From Arthrobacter mobilis (GTDB lineage Bacteria; Actinomycetota; Actinomycetes; Actinomycetales; Micrococcaceae), in contig NZ_JAAZSQ010000028.1 in the NCBI RefSeq assembly GCF_012395835.1, positions 1,406 through 42,883 of the forward strand: 41,478 nt of DNA, written 5' to 3'. The notes under the pieces were generated by a model that was not told the origin of the DNA, made no database searches, and saw only the letters and a program-made list of their open reading frames with translations. This document shows, piece by piece, positions 34,710-41,478 of this stretch (positions are counted from its first letter, which is position 1; each line of letters begins with the position of its first letter). The translations under genes and the position numbers were made by a program.

Positions 34710-35597
34710 TCAGGCTTTCTTCTCGAGCTGGAGGATTTCGCGGGCCTCGTCCGGGGTGGCCACCGAGGAGCCGAGGTCATGGATGATCTGGATGGCACGT
34801 TCGGTCAGCTGCGCATTGGTCGCCTTCACGCCCTTGCTCAGGTAGAGGTTGTCCTCCAGCCCTACCCGGACGTGCCCGCCCAGCAGGACGGACTGCGCCA
34901 CCCAGGGCAGCTGGTCACGGCCGATGGCAAAGGACGTCCACTGCGCGCCCTCGGGCAGCATGTTGACCATCGCCTGCAGCAGCCCGGCATTGGCCGGCGC
35001 GCCGTACGGGATGCCCATGCAGAGCTGGTAGAGCGGGGGCGGGGCAATCAGCCCCTCCTCCACCATGATGTTGGCAAACCACAGGTTCCCGGTATCGAAG
35101 ATTTCCATCTCCGGCTTTACGCCAAGGTCCCGGATGCGCTCGGCGCCCTCGCGGAGCATGTCCGGGGTGCTGATATAGACCTGGCTTCCCTCGCCGAAAT
35201 TAAGTGAGCCGCAGTCGATCGTGCAGATTTCCGGCCGCAGTTCCTCCACATGCGCCAGGCGCTCCAGGCCGCTGACCAGATCCGTTCCGGGCAGCTGCTT
35301 GGTTGGCTGCCCGGGGTCCAGGACCAGGTCTCCCCCCATGCCGGCGGTCAGGTTGATGACCGGGTCCACGTCGCTCTCGCGGACCAGGCGGACCACCTCG
35401 CGGTAGAGCGCCACATCGCGCGATCCCCGCCCTGTTTCAATGTCGCGCACATGGATATGGACTACCGATGCGCCCGCCCGGGCGGCCGCGACGGCATTGT
35501 CCGCGATCTGTTCGGGGGTGACGGGTACGTGCTCGCTCTTGCCGGTGGTGTCTCCGGCGCCGGTGAGGGCACAGGTGACAATAACCTTGCGGTTCAT
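34710..35597 (-). CDS. BKACE (DUF849) beta-keto acid cleavage enzyme, dehydrocarnitine-cleaving candidate
   Basis: A 295-residue zinc-dependent TIM-barrel enzyme of the BKACE family, which swaps a beta-keto acid with acetyl-CoA to give acetoacetate and a new CoA ester. The zinc histidines H47 and H49 are in VVHIHVRD, and [15 protein letters not shown] lies in the active-site region. In the carnitine pathway the member CdhC converts dehydrocarnitine to betainyl-CoA. The ATG follows AAGGGAG by 7 bases and overlaps the regulator stop as ATGA. BKACE members have several substrates; this one is assigned by neighbours. Confidence 0.87.
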   Translation of the reverse strand: MNRKVIVTCALTGAGDTTGKSEHVPVTPEQIADNAVAAARAGASVVHIHVRDIETGRGSRDVALYREVVRLVRESDVDPVINLTAGMGGDLVLDPGQPTKQLPGTDLVSGLERLAHVEELRPEICTIDCGSLNFGEGSQVYISTPDMLREGAERIRDLGVKPEMEIFDTGNLWFANIMVEEGLIAPPPLYQLCMGIPYGAPANAGLLQAMVNMLPEGAQWTSFAIGRDQLPWVAQSVLLGGHVRVGLEDNLYLSKGVKATNAQLTERAIQIIHDLGSSVATPDEAREILQLEKKA

Positions 35598-36463
35598 GCA
35601 GGACTCCCTTGCGATAGGACGATATTGCGGTCAATGAAACTTTCGATATGGCTGAACATCTGATCCGGAGGCAGGATGCCGGTCAGGACCTTGATGCCCA
35701 GGCCGTCGATCAGGCTGGTGAGCTCCATGGCCAGCTGGTCGGACGGTACATCCACGAATACGCCCGCCTCCTGGCCTTGGACGATGGCGTCCTCCACGGT
35801 CTTGTACCAACGCCGATAGCCCTGCGCATGGTTCTCTCTCCCCGACGTGTTCACAGCCACGTCCGCCCAGGTCTGCAGCCAGATGGAGAATTCCGCGTTG
35901 CCCCGCTCACCGGCCGGGAGCTGGAGTTCGATCAGCCGCTTGAGCCGGCGGACCGGATCCGTGATGGAGTGCAGTTCGGCAATCTGGCGGTCAAAGGCCA
36001 GCTTGATCGAGTAGCGCAGCGTTTCGGCGAAGATTTCGCGCTTCGTTGGAAAGTAGTAGTGGACGGCGGCCGTGCTCATGTTGCAGGCATAAGCGATGTC
36101 GGCGATGCGCACCGCCGAATACCCGCGGCGGGCCAGGAGCCACCAGGCTGCCTCGATGATCGCGCGCCGCTTTTGGGCGTGTTCGTTGTTCTCCGGGTGC
36201 CTCGTCGGAAGGATCTTCGCCGAGGGCGGAACCGAGGGCCCGTGCGCCTCATCCGAACCTGACAGCAGCCAGTTCACCGTTACACCCGTGATGTCCGCGA
36301 GGTTGGTCAGCTCTTCCGGGTGGAAGCGACGCGTCCCGTTGAGCGCCTTGGAAAGCTTGGTTTCATCCAGGCCCATATGGTGCGCGACTTCCCGTTGGGC
36401 CATTCCCGAGTTCCGGATGGACATCCGGACGCGCTCTGTGACCTCGGTCTCATTTATTGGCAT
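35594..36463 (-). CDS. Fused XRE helix-turn-helix and TetR-family regulator
   Basis: A 289-residue regulator with two DNA-binding domains. Residues about 6-68 are an XRE/Cro-type helix-turn-helix ([23 protein letters not shown] region, with VNWLLSG closing it). Residues 98-145 are a TetR helix-turn-helix ([25 protein letters not shown]), followed by a full-length TetR ligand domain with a BetI-like C-terminus. The linker is Pro/Ser/His-rich (70-97). It is the first gene of the carnitine-type operon and its stop overlaps the BKACE start. No clear ribosome site is seen before ATG 36463, so translation may be leaderless. The ligand could be carnitine, a betaine or a CoA thioester. Confidence 0.88.
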   Translation of the reverse strand: MPINETEVTERVRMSIRNSGMAQREVAHHMGLDETKLSKALNGTRRFHPEELTNLADITGVTVNWLLSGSDEAHGPSVPPSAKILPTRHPENNEHAQKRRAIIEAAWWLLARRGYSAVRIADIAYACNMSTAAVHYYFPTKREIFAETLRYSIKLAFDRQIAELHSITDPVRRLKRLIELQLPAGERGNAEFSIWLQTWADVAVNTSGRENHAQGYRRWYKTVEDAIVQGQEAGVFVDVPSDQLAMELTSLIDGLGIKVLTGILPPDQMFSHIESFIDRNIVLSQGSPA

Positions 36464-36483
36464 GGACCGAAGTTAGCCCAAGT

Positions 36484-36531
36484 TTGCGATAACAGCAATA
36501 CGTTTCTGACTAAAAGTCAGATAATTGCGAT
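36484..36531. promoter_or_regulatory. Operator-like repeats upstream of the XRE-TetR regulator
   Basis: A perfect inverted repeat, TCTGACT (36505-36511), AAA, AGTCAGA (36515-36521), lies 42-58 bases upstream of the regulator start. It is flanked by two direct copies of TTGCGAT (36484-36490 and 36525-36531). The block is AT-rich compared with its surroundings. Two kinds of repeat fit a regulator with two different DNA-binding domains; binding is inferred. Confidence 0.55.
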
Positions 36532-36823
36532 TGTTGCGCCAAGGGTCGAAGCTCTGCAGCCCTCCCCCACGGCGGCCTGATCGACGGAAACTTCGGTCGG
36601 CTGATGGCAGCTATGATCATGGCGCGGAGCCGGCGCGGCCGTCCCTGGCCGCCGCAATTTGTGACGGCACGGCGCCGCATATCACCACGTTCCCGGCACC
36701 ATGAATGGCTCCTGGCATGCCCGATGGCGGTGCCGGCAATTACCCTGCCCCCAAGGCCAACCGCGTGAAGCCCCGCGGCAGCAGAGGGGGTCCGGTAGCA
36801 CTGCCCGAATTGCCACTGATTGC
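36532..36823. other. Intergenic stretch without recognised gene
   Basis: Between the regulator promoter and the GlsB-type gene I see no ORF with family resemblance on either strand. Long open frames here are only GC-rich shadows. Confidence 0.5.
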
Positions 36824-36835
36824 TAAGTATGCTTA
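36824..36835. promoter_or_regulatory. Short palindrome near the GlsB-type promoter
   Basis: TAAGTATGCTTA has perfect 4-bp arms around TATG and lies 34-45 bases upstream of the start codon, near the expected -10 region. It may be a regulator site. Confidence 0.35.
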
Positions 36836-36868
36836 TCGTTGCGCAAGAACACTCACTAGGAGGCAATC

Positions 36869-37129
36869 ATGATCGGTTTCATCATCGCCGGGCTCGTCAT
36901 CGGGGCACTGGCCCGTCTGGTCAAACCCGGCAGGCAGAAGCTCAGCTTCGTGGCGACCCTGCTGCTCGGGCTGGCCGGGTCGGTGATCGGCGGGCTCATC
37001 GCAAACCTGCTGGGCACCGGCGACATCTTTGAGCTGAACGTCGTTGGATTCATCGTTGCCGTCATCGCAGCAGTGCTGCTGATCGGCGTGGCCGAAGGCA
37101 TGTCCGGCCGCCGCAGCGTCCGGCGCTAA
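36869..37129 (+). CDS. GlsB/YeaQ/YmgE-family stress-response membrane protein
   Basis: An 86-residue protein with three hydrophobic helices (about 2-16, 27-47, 55-76) and the glycine-rich pattern IIAGLVIGALARLVKPG and GLAGSVIGGLIANLLG that defines the family. The C-terminal tail is basic (GRRSVRR). Members are transglycosylase-associated, stress-induced inner-membrane proteins of unclear mechanism. ATG 36869 has a strong AGGAGG 6 bases upstream, and a perfect hairpin follows 29 bases after the stop. Confidence 0.9.
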   Translation: MIGFIIAGLVIGALARLVKPGRQKLSFVATLLLGLAGSVIGGLIANLLGTGDIFELNVVGFIVAVIAAVLLIGVAEGMSGRRSVRR

Positions 37130-37158
37130 CCGGAGCCGGCGCCGACTGGACTCCAGCG

Positions 37159-37197
37159 ACTCGGGGAGACGGACCTGCCAGGTCCGTCTCCCCGAGT
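37159..37197. terminator. Perfect 18-bp hairpin terminator
   Basis: ACTCGGGGAGACGGACCT (37159-37176) and AGGTCCGTCTCCCCGAGT (37180-37197) pair perfectly around a GCC loop. It lies between the GlsB-type gene and a minus-strand remnant, so it can serve both strands. Confidence 0.88.
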
Positions 37198-37214
37198 GCG
37201 TGCGTTGAGCCAGT

Positions 37215-37480
37215 TCAGCCTTCGTCGCAGAGCAGGTGGTACCAGCTGTCGGCGAGCACTTCGAGCGCATGGTCGCGGTTGGGCTCGAGCTGCGTGAAGG
37301 CGAGCGTTCCGTGGAGGTGGCGCGTCTCCTTGGAAAAACGGCCGGCCAGCTCCAGGCCGCGGACGATGTCGGAGATGACCTCTTCATGCCATCCCTCGAC
37401 CAAGGCCCGCACCTCGCGATCGACCGCTGCGGCCTCGTCCAGCACGTCGAGGTACGGGCGGAAGACCGGCCAAGCAATGG
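37215..37480 (-). pseudogene. 5'-truncated minus-strand ORF, possible TetR C-terminal domain
   Basis: The minus-strand frame is open from about 37480 to the stop at 37215 and reads AWPVFRPYLDVLDEAAAVD, then WHEEVISDIVRGLELAGRF and LEVLADSWYHLLCDEG. It is helical and acidic and resembles a TetR ligand-domain tail. No good start exists; the only GTG (37445) lies inside the coherent sequence. The coding signal ends at about 37480, where a remnant on the other strand begins, which suggests a recombination junction. Family assignment is weak. Confidence 0.45.
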
Positions 37481-37858
37481 ACCCCGCGCGACATCGCCGA
37501 ATACAACGGCATCGGCGGCACCTCGCCGGTGATCGTGGGCGGCCCCAAGACCGTTGCAGACGAACTGATCTCCTGGATCGAGGAGACCGGCGCAGACGGC
37601 TTCAATATCTCCCATGCGGTCAAGTTCCGGGACATCGAGGACTTTGCCCGCTGCGTCGTGCCCGAGCTGCAGGCCCGCGCGGTCATGCGCACCTCCTGCG
37701 ATGGTGACACCCTCCATGAAGGCCTCTTCGGCCCCGGACGGAGCCGGTTGCCTTCGGACCACCCCGGCGCCGGCTATCACCGCGCCCTTACCGTTCAGCC
37801 CCCCGCAAACGCGGTAGGCCCGGCAGAATCCTTATGCAGTTCACTCCAAACATCCTGA
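37470..37858 (+). pseudogene. C-terminal fragment of an NtaA/DszA-family FMN monooxygenase
   Basis: The plus-strand frame reads WTPRDIAEYNGIGGTSPVIVG, then VADELISWIEETGADGFNIS, DFARCVVPELQ and a final PSDHPGAGY. This is the C-terminal pattern of luciferase-like monooxygenases of the nitrilotriacetate/dibenzothiophene-sulfone group. About three quarters of the normal 430-480 residues are missing and no start or ribosome site precedes the fragment. Confidence 0.75.
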
Positions 37859-37984
37859 GCAGCCGCCACGGAGAAGGCTCGCGGGCGTCGGCCCCTTGCC
37901 CGACGGTCCTCCCCACTTTCGAAATCCGCTCCGAGGGATGCTCCGCGGAGGCAGCAGTCGAAAAACGACGGCAGGGCGGCTCTG

Positions 37985-38938
37985 TTACGGGGCCGGGTCG
38001 GTGAACCTTTGCCGGTAGGAGGTGGGGGTGGTGTGGTAGGCGGCGGCGAAGTTCTGCCGGAAGCCGACGGCGCTGCCGAAGCCACAGGTGCGGGCGATGC
38101 GCGCGACCGGCCAGTCGGTGGTCTCGAGCAGCCGCCTGGCCTCGTCCAGGCGGCGGGCGAGGATCCAGCGGGCCGGGGTGGTGCCGGTGGCCTCGGCGAA
38201 CCTGCGGGTGAAGTTGCGCCGGCTCATGCCGGCATGGGCGGCGAGTTCCTCGACCGTGAGCGGCTGGCCGAGGCGGGCGATCGCCCAGTCCAGGGTGGCC
38301 CCGAGGTGCCCGGTGCCGCCGGGCTCGGGCACCGGCCGGTGAACGTACTGGGCCTGGTCGCCCTCGCGGTGGGGCGCCACGACCAGGTGCCGGGCGATTT
38401 TGGCGGCCGCGGCAGAGCCGAGGTGCTTACGGACGAGGTAGAGGCAGGCATCGATCGCCGAGGCGGTGCCGGCGGAGGTGAGCACGTCGCCGTGGTCGAG
38501 GTAGAGCGCGGAGTCGGTGACCGTGACGGCGGGGCGGCGGCGGGCCAGCTGGGGCGCCGAGGCCCAGTGGGTGACGGCGCTGCGCCCGTCCAAAAGTCCG
38601 CTGTCGGCCACGGGAAAGGCGCCCAGGCATAGGCCGGCGACGCGGGTGCCGTCCGCATGGGCGGTGCTGATCAGATCGGTCAGGAACCCGTCGGCCGGGG
38701 GCAGGTCCGCCGGCCAGGACGGGAAGACCAGCAGGTCGGCGCCGGCGACGGTCTCCGGTCCGGCAACATCCTGGAGTGAGAGTCCTTCGGCCGTCCGGAC
38801 GCCGCGGCCGTCTTCGGTCCACACGGTTGTCTGCCACCCGGTGGCCAGGTTCTGGCGGGTGACCTCGCCGAAGACCATCAGCAGGGAGGCCAGGTGGAAC
38901 ATGGTGATGCCCTCGAAGGCGTGGACTGCGATCTTCAT
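37985..38938 (-). CDS. GlxA-type AraC-family regulator with DJ-1/PfpI domain
   Basis: A 317-residue regulator. The N-terminal DJ-1/PfpI-like domain (about 1-165) carries VAGLCLGAFPVADSGLL and AVTHW, the GATase-like pattern of GlxA proteins. The AraC DNA-binding domain (about 215-310) has LAAHAGMSRRNFTRRFAEATGTTPARW and IARTCGFGSAVGFRQNFAAAYHTTP. The start is ATG 38938 (MKIAVHAFEG), matching family starts; an upstream extension is rejected. It is divergent from the isochorismatase-like gene with 108 bases between them, so it probably controls that gene. Confidence 0.9.
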   Translation of the reverse strand: MKIAVHAFEGITMFHLASLLMVFGEVTRQNLATGWQTTVWTEDGRGVRTAEGLSLQDVAGPETVAGADLLVFPSWPADLPPADGFLTDLISTAHADGTRVAGLCLGAFPVADSGLLDGRSAVTHWASAPQLARRRPAVTVTDSALYLDHGDVLTSAGTASAIDACLYLVRKHLGSAAAAKIARHLVVAPHREGDQAQYVHRPVPEPGGTGHLGATLDWAIARLGQPLTVEELAAHAGMSRRNFTRRFAEATGTTPARWILARRLDEARRLLETTDWPVARIARTCGFGSAVGFRQNFAAAYHTTPTSYRQRFTDPAP

Positions 38939-39046
38939 CTTGGCCTGAATCCATCCATAGACGTCTTTTGTGCCACTCACGCTACCGGATGCCGCACCGG
39001 CAGACTAATCCGTGGCAACCAGCCCCACACCACCGAGGAGAACACA

Positions 39047-39703
39047 ATGAGCGCACCCCGCCGGGCCCTGATCCTGGTCGACGTGCAGCAGGAATACTTC
39101 GACGGGATCCTGCAGATCCAGTACCCCTCGCGCGAGCAGTCACTGGCCAACATCCTGCGCGCCATCGACGTCGCCAACCGGCAGGACCTTCCCGTCGTAG
39201 TGGTCCAGCACCAGCTGCCCGAGGGTGCGCCGGTCTTCGCGGCCGGCTCCGCCAGCTGGGCGCTGCACCCCGAGATCGAAAGGCGCGCCACCGCGTCCTG
39301 GAAGCGGGTGACCAAGGACAAGGCCAGCGTCTTCGCCGGCACCGACGTCGCGCAGTGGCTTACCGACCGGCAAATCGACACGATCACGATCGCCGGCTAC
39401 ATGACCAACAACTGCGACATCGGCACCGCCGCCGCGGCCGAAGAGCTCGGCCTGGCCGCCGAGATCCTCTCCGACGCCAGCGGCTCGCCCCACCTGGCCA
39501 ACGAGGCCGGCCAGGTGCCGGCCGAGCAGCTGCACCAGACCCTGCTGGTGCTGCTCCAGTCCAACTTCGCCGCCGTGGCCGACACCGATACCTGGGCCAC
39601 CGCGGTCGAATCCGGTCAGGCCCTGCCCAAGAGCGACCTCGGCACCTCCGCCATCCAGGGCCGCGCCGCATTCGCGGACACCGCCTCCCTGGCCGGCGCC
39701 TAA
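39047..39703 (+). CDS. Isochorismatase-family cysteine hydrolase
   Basis: A 218-residue hydrolase. The triad is visible as D12 in LILVDVQQEY, the lysine of VTKDKASVF and the cysteine of YMTNNCDIGT (about residue 124). Family members include nicotinamidases and N-carbamoyl hydrolases. Substrate is unknown. ATG 39047 has GAGGAG 7 bases upstream. A GlxA-type regulator divergent from such a gene is a common actinobacterial pair. Confidence 0.9.
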   Translation: MSAPRRALILVDVQQEYFDGILQIQYPSREQSLANILRAIDVANRQDLPVVVVQHQLPEGAPVFAAGSASWALHPEIERRATASWKRVTKDKASVFAGTDVAQWLTDRQIDTITIAGYMTNNCDIGTAAAAEELGLAAEILSDASGSPHLANEAGQVPAEQLHQTLLVLLQSNFAAVADTDTWATAVESGQALPKSDLGTSAIQGRAAFADTASLAGA

Positions 39704-39713
39704 AACCCCTGCC

Positions 39714-39745
39714 TGCCGCGGCGCCGGGGACAGTGCGCCGCGGCA
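39714..39745 (+). terminator. Hairpin terminator after the isochorismatase-like gene
   Basis: TGCCGCGGCGC (39714-39724) and GCGCCGCGGCA (39735-39745) pair perfectly over 11 bp with a 10-base loop. It starts 11 bases after the stop codon. No T run is present. Confidence 0.75.
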
Positions 39746-39817
39746 AGCCCCGGCCGAATATGCAGGTGGAGGCCCTAAGGTGGCCACTCTTTCCGTGAGC
39801 TTTGAGGAGTCTTTTGC

Positions 39818-40885
39818 ATGATCCCCGCACCGCCTTCGGGCACCGCCCCGTTCGCCCTTTCGGTGCTCGACAACGCGCATACCGGCGTCGGCCAGAGCGT
39901 CCAGGAAGCGTTCGGCGAGATCATCACGCTGGCCCGGCTGGCGGAGCTGCGGGGGTACCACCGGTTCTGGATCTCCGAACACCACGGCATGCCCGGGGCG
40001 GCGGCGCCGTCGCCGCAGATCATGCTGGCGCGGCTGACCGGTGCAACGGACCGGATCCGGCTCGGGGCCGGCGGGGTGATGCTGCCGAACCATGCGCCGC
40101 TGGTGATCGCCGAACAGTTCGGCATGCTCGATGCCCTCGCCCCGGGCCGGATCGATCTGGGGCTGGGCCGCGCCCCCGGCACGGACCTGCCCACCGCCGC
40201 GGCGCTGCGCCGGCATCACGAGGCCAACGACAATTTCCCGCAGCAGGTGCTGGAACTGCTCGGCTTCCTCGGCGACGACTTCCCGGAAGGCCATCCGTAC
40301 CGCAACGTCCACGCGGTGCCGGGCCCATGGCAGGCCGGCCAGAACCGCGTCCCGCGCCCCGGGACGGCACCGGAAGCGTGGATTCTGGGCTCCTCGCCGT
40401 ACTCGGCCCGCCTGGCCGGACAGCTCGGGCGGCCCTACGCCTTCGCGCTGCAGTTCGGTGATGCCGATGCGGTCACGGCCCTGGAGCTGTACCGGGAGAG
40501 TTTCCGGCCCTCCGAGGTGCTGGAGAAGCCGTACACCCTCGTCAGCGTCGGCGCGGTGGCCCACGACGATCCCCACGAAGCCAGGCGCCAGGCTGCCTCA
40601 TCGGCCATGGCCATGCTGCGGATGTTCCAGCGCAAGCCCTACAGCCTGCTCCCGCCGGAGGAAGTCGAGGCCTACCCCGCCACCCTCCCGGAGCAGCAGA
40701 TCCTCGACACCTACACCCGGCGGTTCCTCAACGGCACCGGACCCGAGGTGGCCGCAGCCCTCGAACACCTCCAAGCCCGGACCGGGGCCGACGAAGTGAT
40801 GCTCACGGTCATGGGCCACTCGCGCCAGGCCCAGGCCCGCACGCTCGAGCTGATCGCCGACCACTACGCACTCCCCCCACGGTAA
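39818..40885 (+). CDS. LLM-class flavin-dependent oxidoreductase (MsnO8-like)
   Basis: A 355-residue luciferase-like FMN-dependent oxidoreductase. Typical segments are RFWISEHHGMPG (about 49-60), GGVMLPNHAPLVIAEQF (about 85-101), APGRIDLGLGRAPGTD (about 108-123) and ILGSSPYSARLAGQLG. These are the flavin-site and TIM-barrel signatures of the MsnO8-like subgroup. Substrate unknown; such enzymes oxidise aldehydes, amines or sulfur compounds with a flavin reductase partner. ATG 39818 has GAGGAG about 9 bases upstream. It stands alone after a terminator. Confidence 0.92.
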   Translation: MIPAPPSGTAPFALSVLDNAHTGVGQSVQEAFGEIITLARLAELRGYHRFWISEHHGMPGAAAPSPQIMLARLTGATDRIRLGAGGVMLPNHAPLVIAEQFGMLDALAPGRIDLGLGRAPGTDLPTAAALRRHHEANDNFPQQVLELLGFLGDDFPEGHPYRNVHAVPGPWQAGQNRVPRPGTAPEAWILGSSPYSARLAGQLGRPYAFALQFGDADAVTALELYRESFRPSEVLEKPYTLVSVGAVAHDDPHEARRQAASSAMAMLRMFQRKPYSLLPPEEVEAYPATLPEQQILDTYTRRFLNGTGPEVAAALEHLQARTGADEVMLTVMGHSRQAQARTLELIADHYALPPR

Positions 40886-41238
40886 GGCCCGGGCATGACT
40901 CGCATGAGCGCTCTCGGCAGGATCCGCGGCGGCTGCGCGAAGACGCCCACTTCCGGGACGGAGAACGGAGGCGGGAGCCGCCGATCAGCATTGAACAGCA
41001 ACTGACCAGTCTCATACGAGACAGCCGGTGCATAAGCCGGTGCCGTAACGCGACAGTAAAACCTGAGATTGTGCACGGGTCTGAATGAGGGGCTGGTGCT
41101 CTAAGTTTGGGCCTATCGCGTCCCGTTACTGTCCCGTTTGAGCCCCCTCCAACACTCCACTACCCCTACCGGCGTCAGCCTCCTGTCAGCGATGGCCCCG
41201 GCCGACATATTCACGGTTATCGACTCTTCATGGTTGTC
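40886..41238. other. Gene-poor stretch with imperfect inverted repeats
   Basis: No intact gene is visible in about 350 bases. CGACAGTAA (41051-41059) and the inverted GGGACAGTAA (complement of 41126-41135) form a near match on opposite strands. Codon-like GC bias is lost around 41080-41240. The stretch may be the relic of a mobile element next to the transposase tail. Confidence 0.4.
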
Positions 41239-41389
41239 AACGTAGCAATGGCTGGGGACTGTTGGCATTGAGTGTGCGGTAGATCCGTCGGGCGAGGTGG
41301 CGTTTCACGCTTCGACGGATTTCTTTCTTGGTCCGTCCTTTTGGCCGGCTGTTGCGGTGTTTGTGGCGGGCGTTCCGGGGGTCCTCTTC
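41239..41389 (-). pseudogene. IS110-like transposase C-terminal remnant
   Basis: On the minus strand the frame reads NARHKHRNSRPKGRTKKEI and ends KRHLARRIYRTLNANSPQPL before a TGA at 41239-41241. The basic KRHLARRIYRTL end resembles the C-terminus of IS110-family transposases. No catalytic DEDD or SSP motifs are present, so only a tail remains. It abuts the pyruvate kinase end with the same reading frame. Confidence 0.5.
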
Positions 41390-41478
41390 TCAGTCGTTGA
41401 GGTCGCCGATGCGGTGGACCTTCAGCGAGTTGGTGCTCCCGGTGGTGCCCGGCGGGGAGCCGGCGGCAATGACCACCA
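41390..41478 (-). CDS. pyk: Pyruvate kinase, C-terminal end (partial)
   Basis: The last 29 codons of a minus-strand gene that continues beyond the window: VVIAAGSPPGTTGSTNSL then KVHRIGDLND and TGA. AGSPPGxxGSTNxLxVHRxGD is the C-terminal signature of pyruvate kinase. Relatives often continue past GDL for more residues, so this copy may be shortened by the adjacent transposase remnant. Whether the rest is intact cannot be judged here. Confidence 0.7.
   Translation of the reverse strand, partial: VVIAAGSPPGTTGSTNSLKVHRIGDLND

Noticed and set aside
36510-36866. 118-codon minus-strand frame in the intergenic region
   Set aside because: No ribosome site or family resemblance, and it covers probable operator and promoter sequences.
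1-41478. tRNA, rRNA or riboswitch genes
   Set aside because: No cloverleaf-like TTCGA arms with matching acceptor stems or recognisable riboswitch cores were seen by eye; a covariance-model scan would be decisive.

Overview
The window is high-GC actinobacterial chromosome, most likely from an Arthrobacter-like member of the Micrococcaceae. The reasons are the overall GC richness, frequent GTG/TTG starts, and an origin-proximal core block in the usual actinobacterial order: CCA-adding enzyme divergent from NUDIX, then murJ, a membrane pseudokinase-like protein, trxB, trxA and a CwlM-type amidase. I could not run a database search, so genus is inference. No tRNA, rRNA or CRISPR array was found.

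Region 1 (117-9043) is a polyol/sugar operon on the minus strand: zinc-type dehydrogenase, ribose-type ABC transporter (ATPase, permease, lipoprotein), fused dihydroxyacetone-kinase-like enzyme, RpiB-like isomerase and SDR dehydrogenase, with a divergent SorC-family regulator. Two dehydrogenases plus a ketose kinase and an RpiB-type isomerase match the logic of the erythritol/threitol pathways known from mycobacteria. The divergent promoter region carries a perfect 16-bp palindrome and a related site exactly 20 bp away.

Region 2 (9057-11213) holds a VanY-like carboxypeptidase and then an accessory two-gene cassette: a trypsin-fold protease overlapping by ATGA a 117-residue protein that looks like the small trypsin-co-occurring domains of predicted actinobacterial conflict systems. 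This is the best candidate for a poorly described system here.

Region 3 (11228-20722) is the conserved core: histidine phosphatase and CCA-adding enzyme (minus), then NUDIX, murJ, pseudokinase-like protein, trxB-trxA behind a SigR-type promoter, an amidase with a degraded zinc site, and a uracil-DNA-glycosylase-like gene. The usual parB/parA neighbours do not follow.

Region 4 (20719-28122) is mixed accessory DNA: a GH15 glucoamylase/trehalase-like enzyme with a small membrane protein, a DUF488 protein, an XRE-type regulator, a stretch of decayed genes (two MFS transporters, the tail of a zinc alcohol dehydrogenase), a small conserved-looking ORF and an HSL-family esterase.

Region 5 (28123-36463) is a tightly coupled minus-strand operon. 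It starts with a regulator that fuses an XRE helix-turn-helix to a complete TetR protein, followed by a BKACE (DUF849) enzyme, a carnitine-dehydrogenase-like enzyme, a hotdog thioesterase and a full oligopeptide-type ABC transporter. The three enzymes match carnitine to glycine betaine via betainyl-CoA, so the transporter may import carnitine or a conjugate.

Region 6 (36464-41478) contains a GlsB-type stress membrane protein with a strong terminator, gene scraps (a truncated NtaA-type monooxygenase head to head with a truncated minus-strand ORF), a GlxA-type AraC regulator divergent from an isochorismatase-like hydrolase, an LLM flavin oxidoreductase, a gene-poor stretch, and at the right edge an IS110-like transposase tail abutting the C-terminus of pyruvate kinase.
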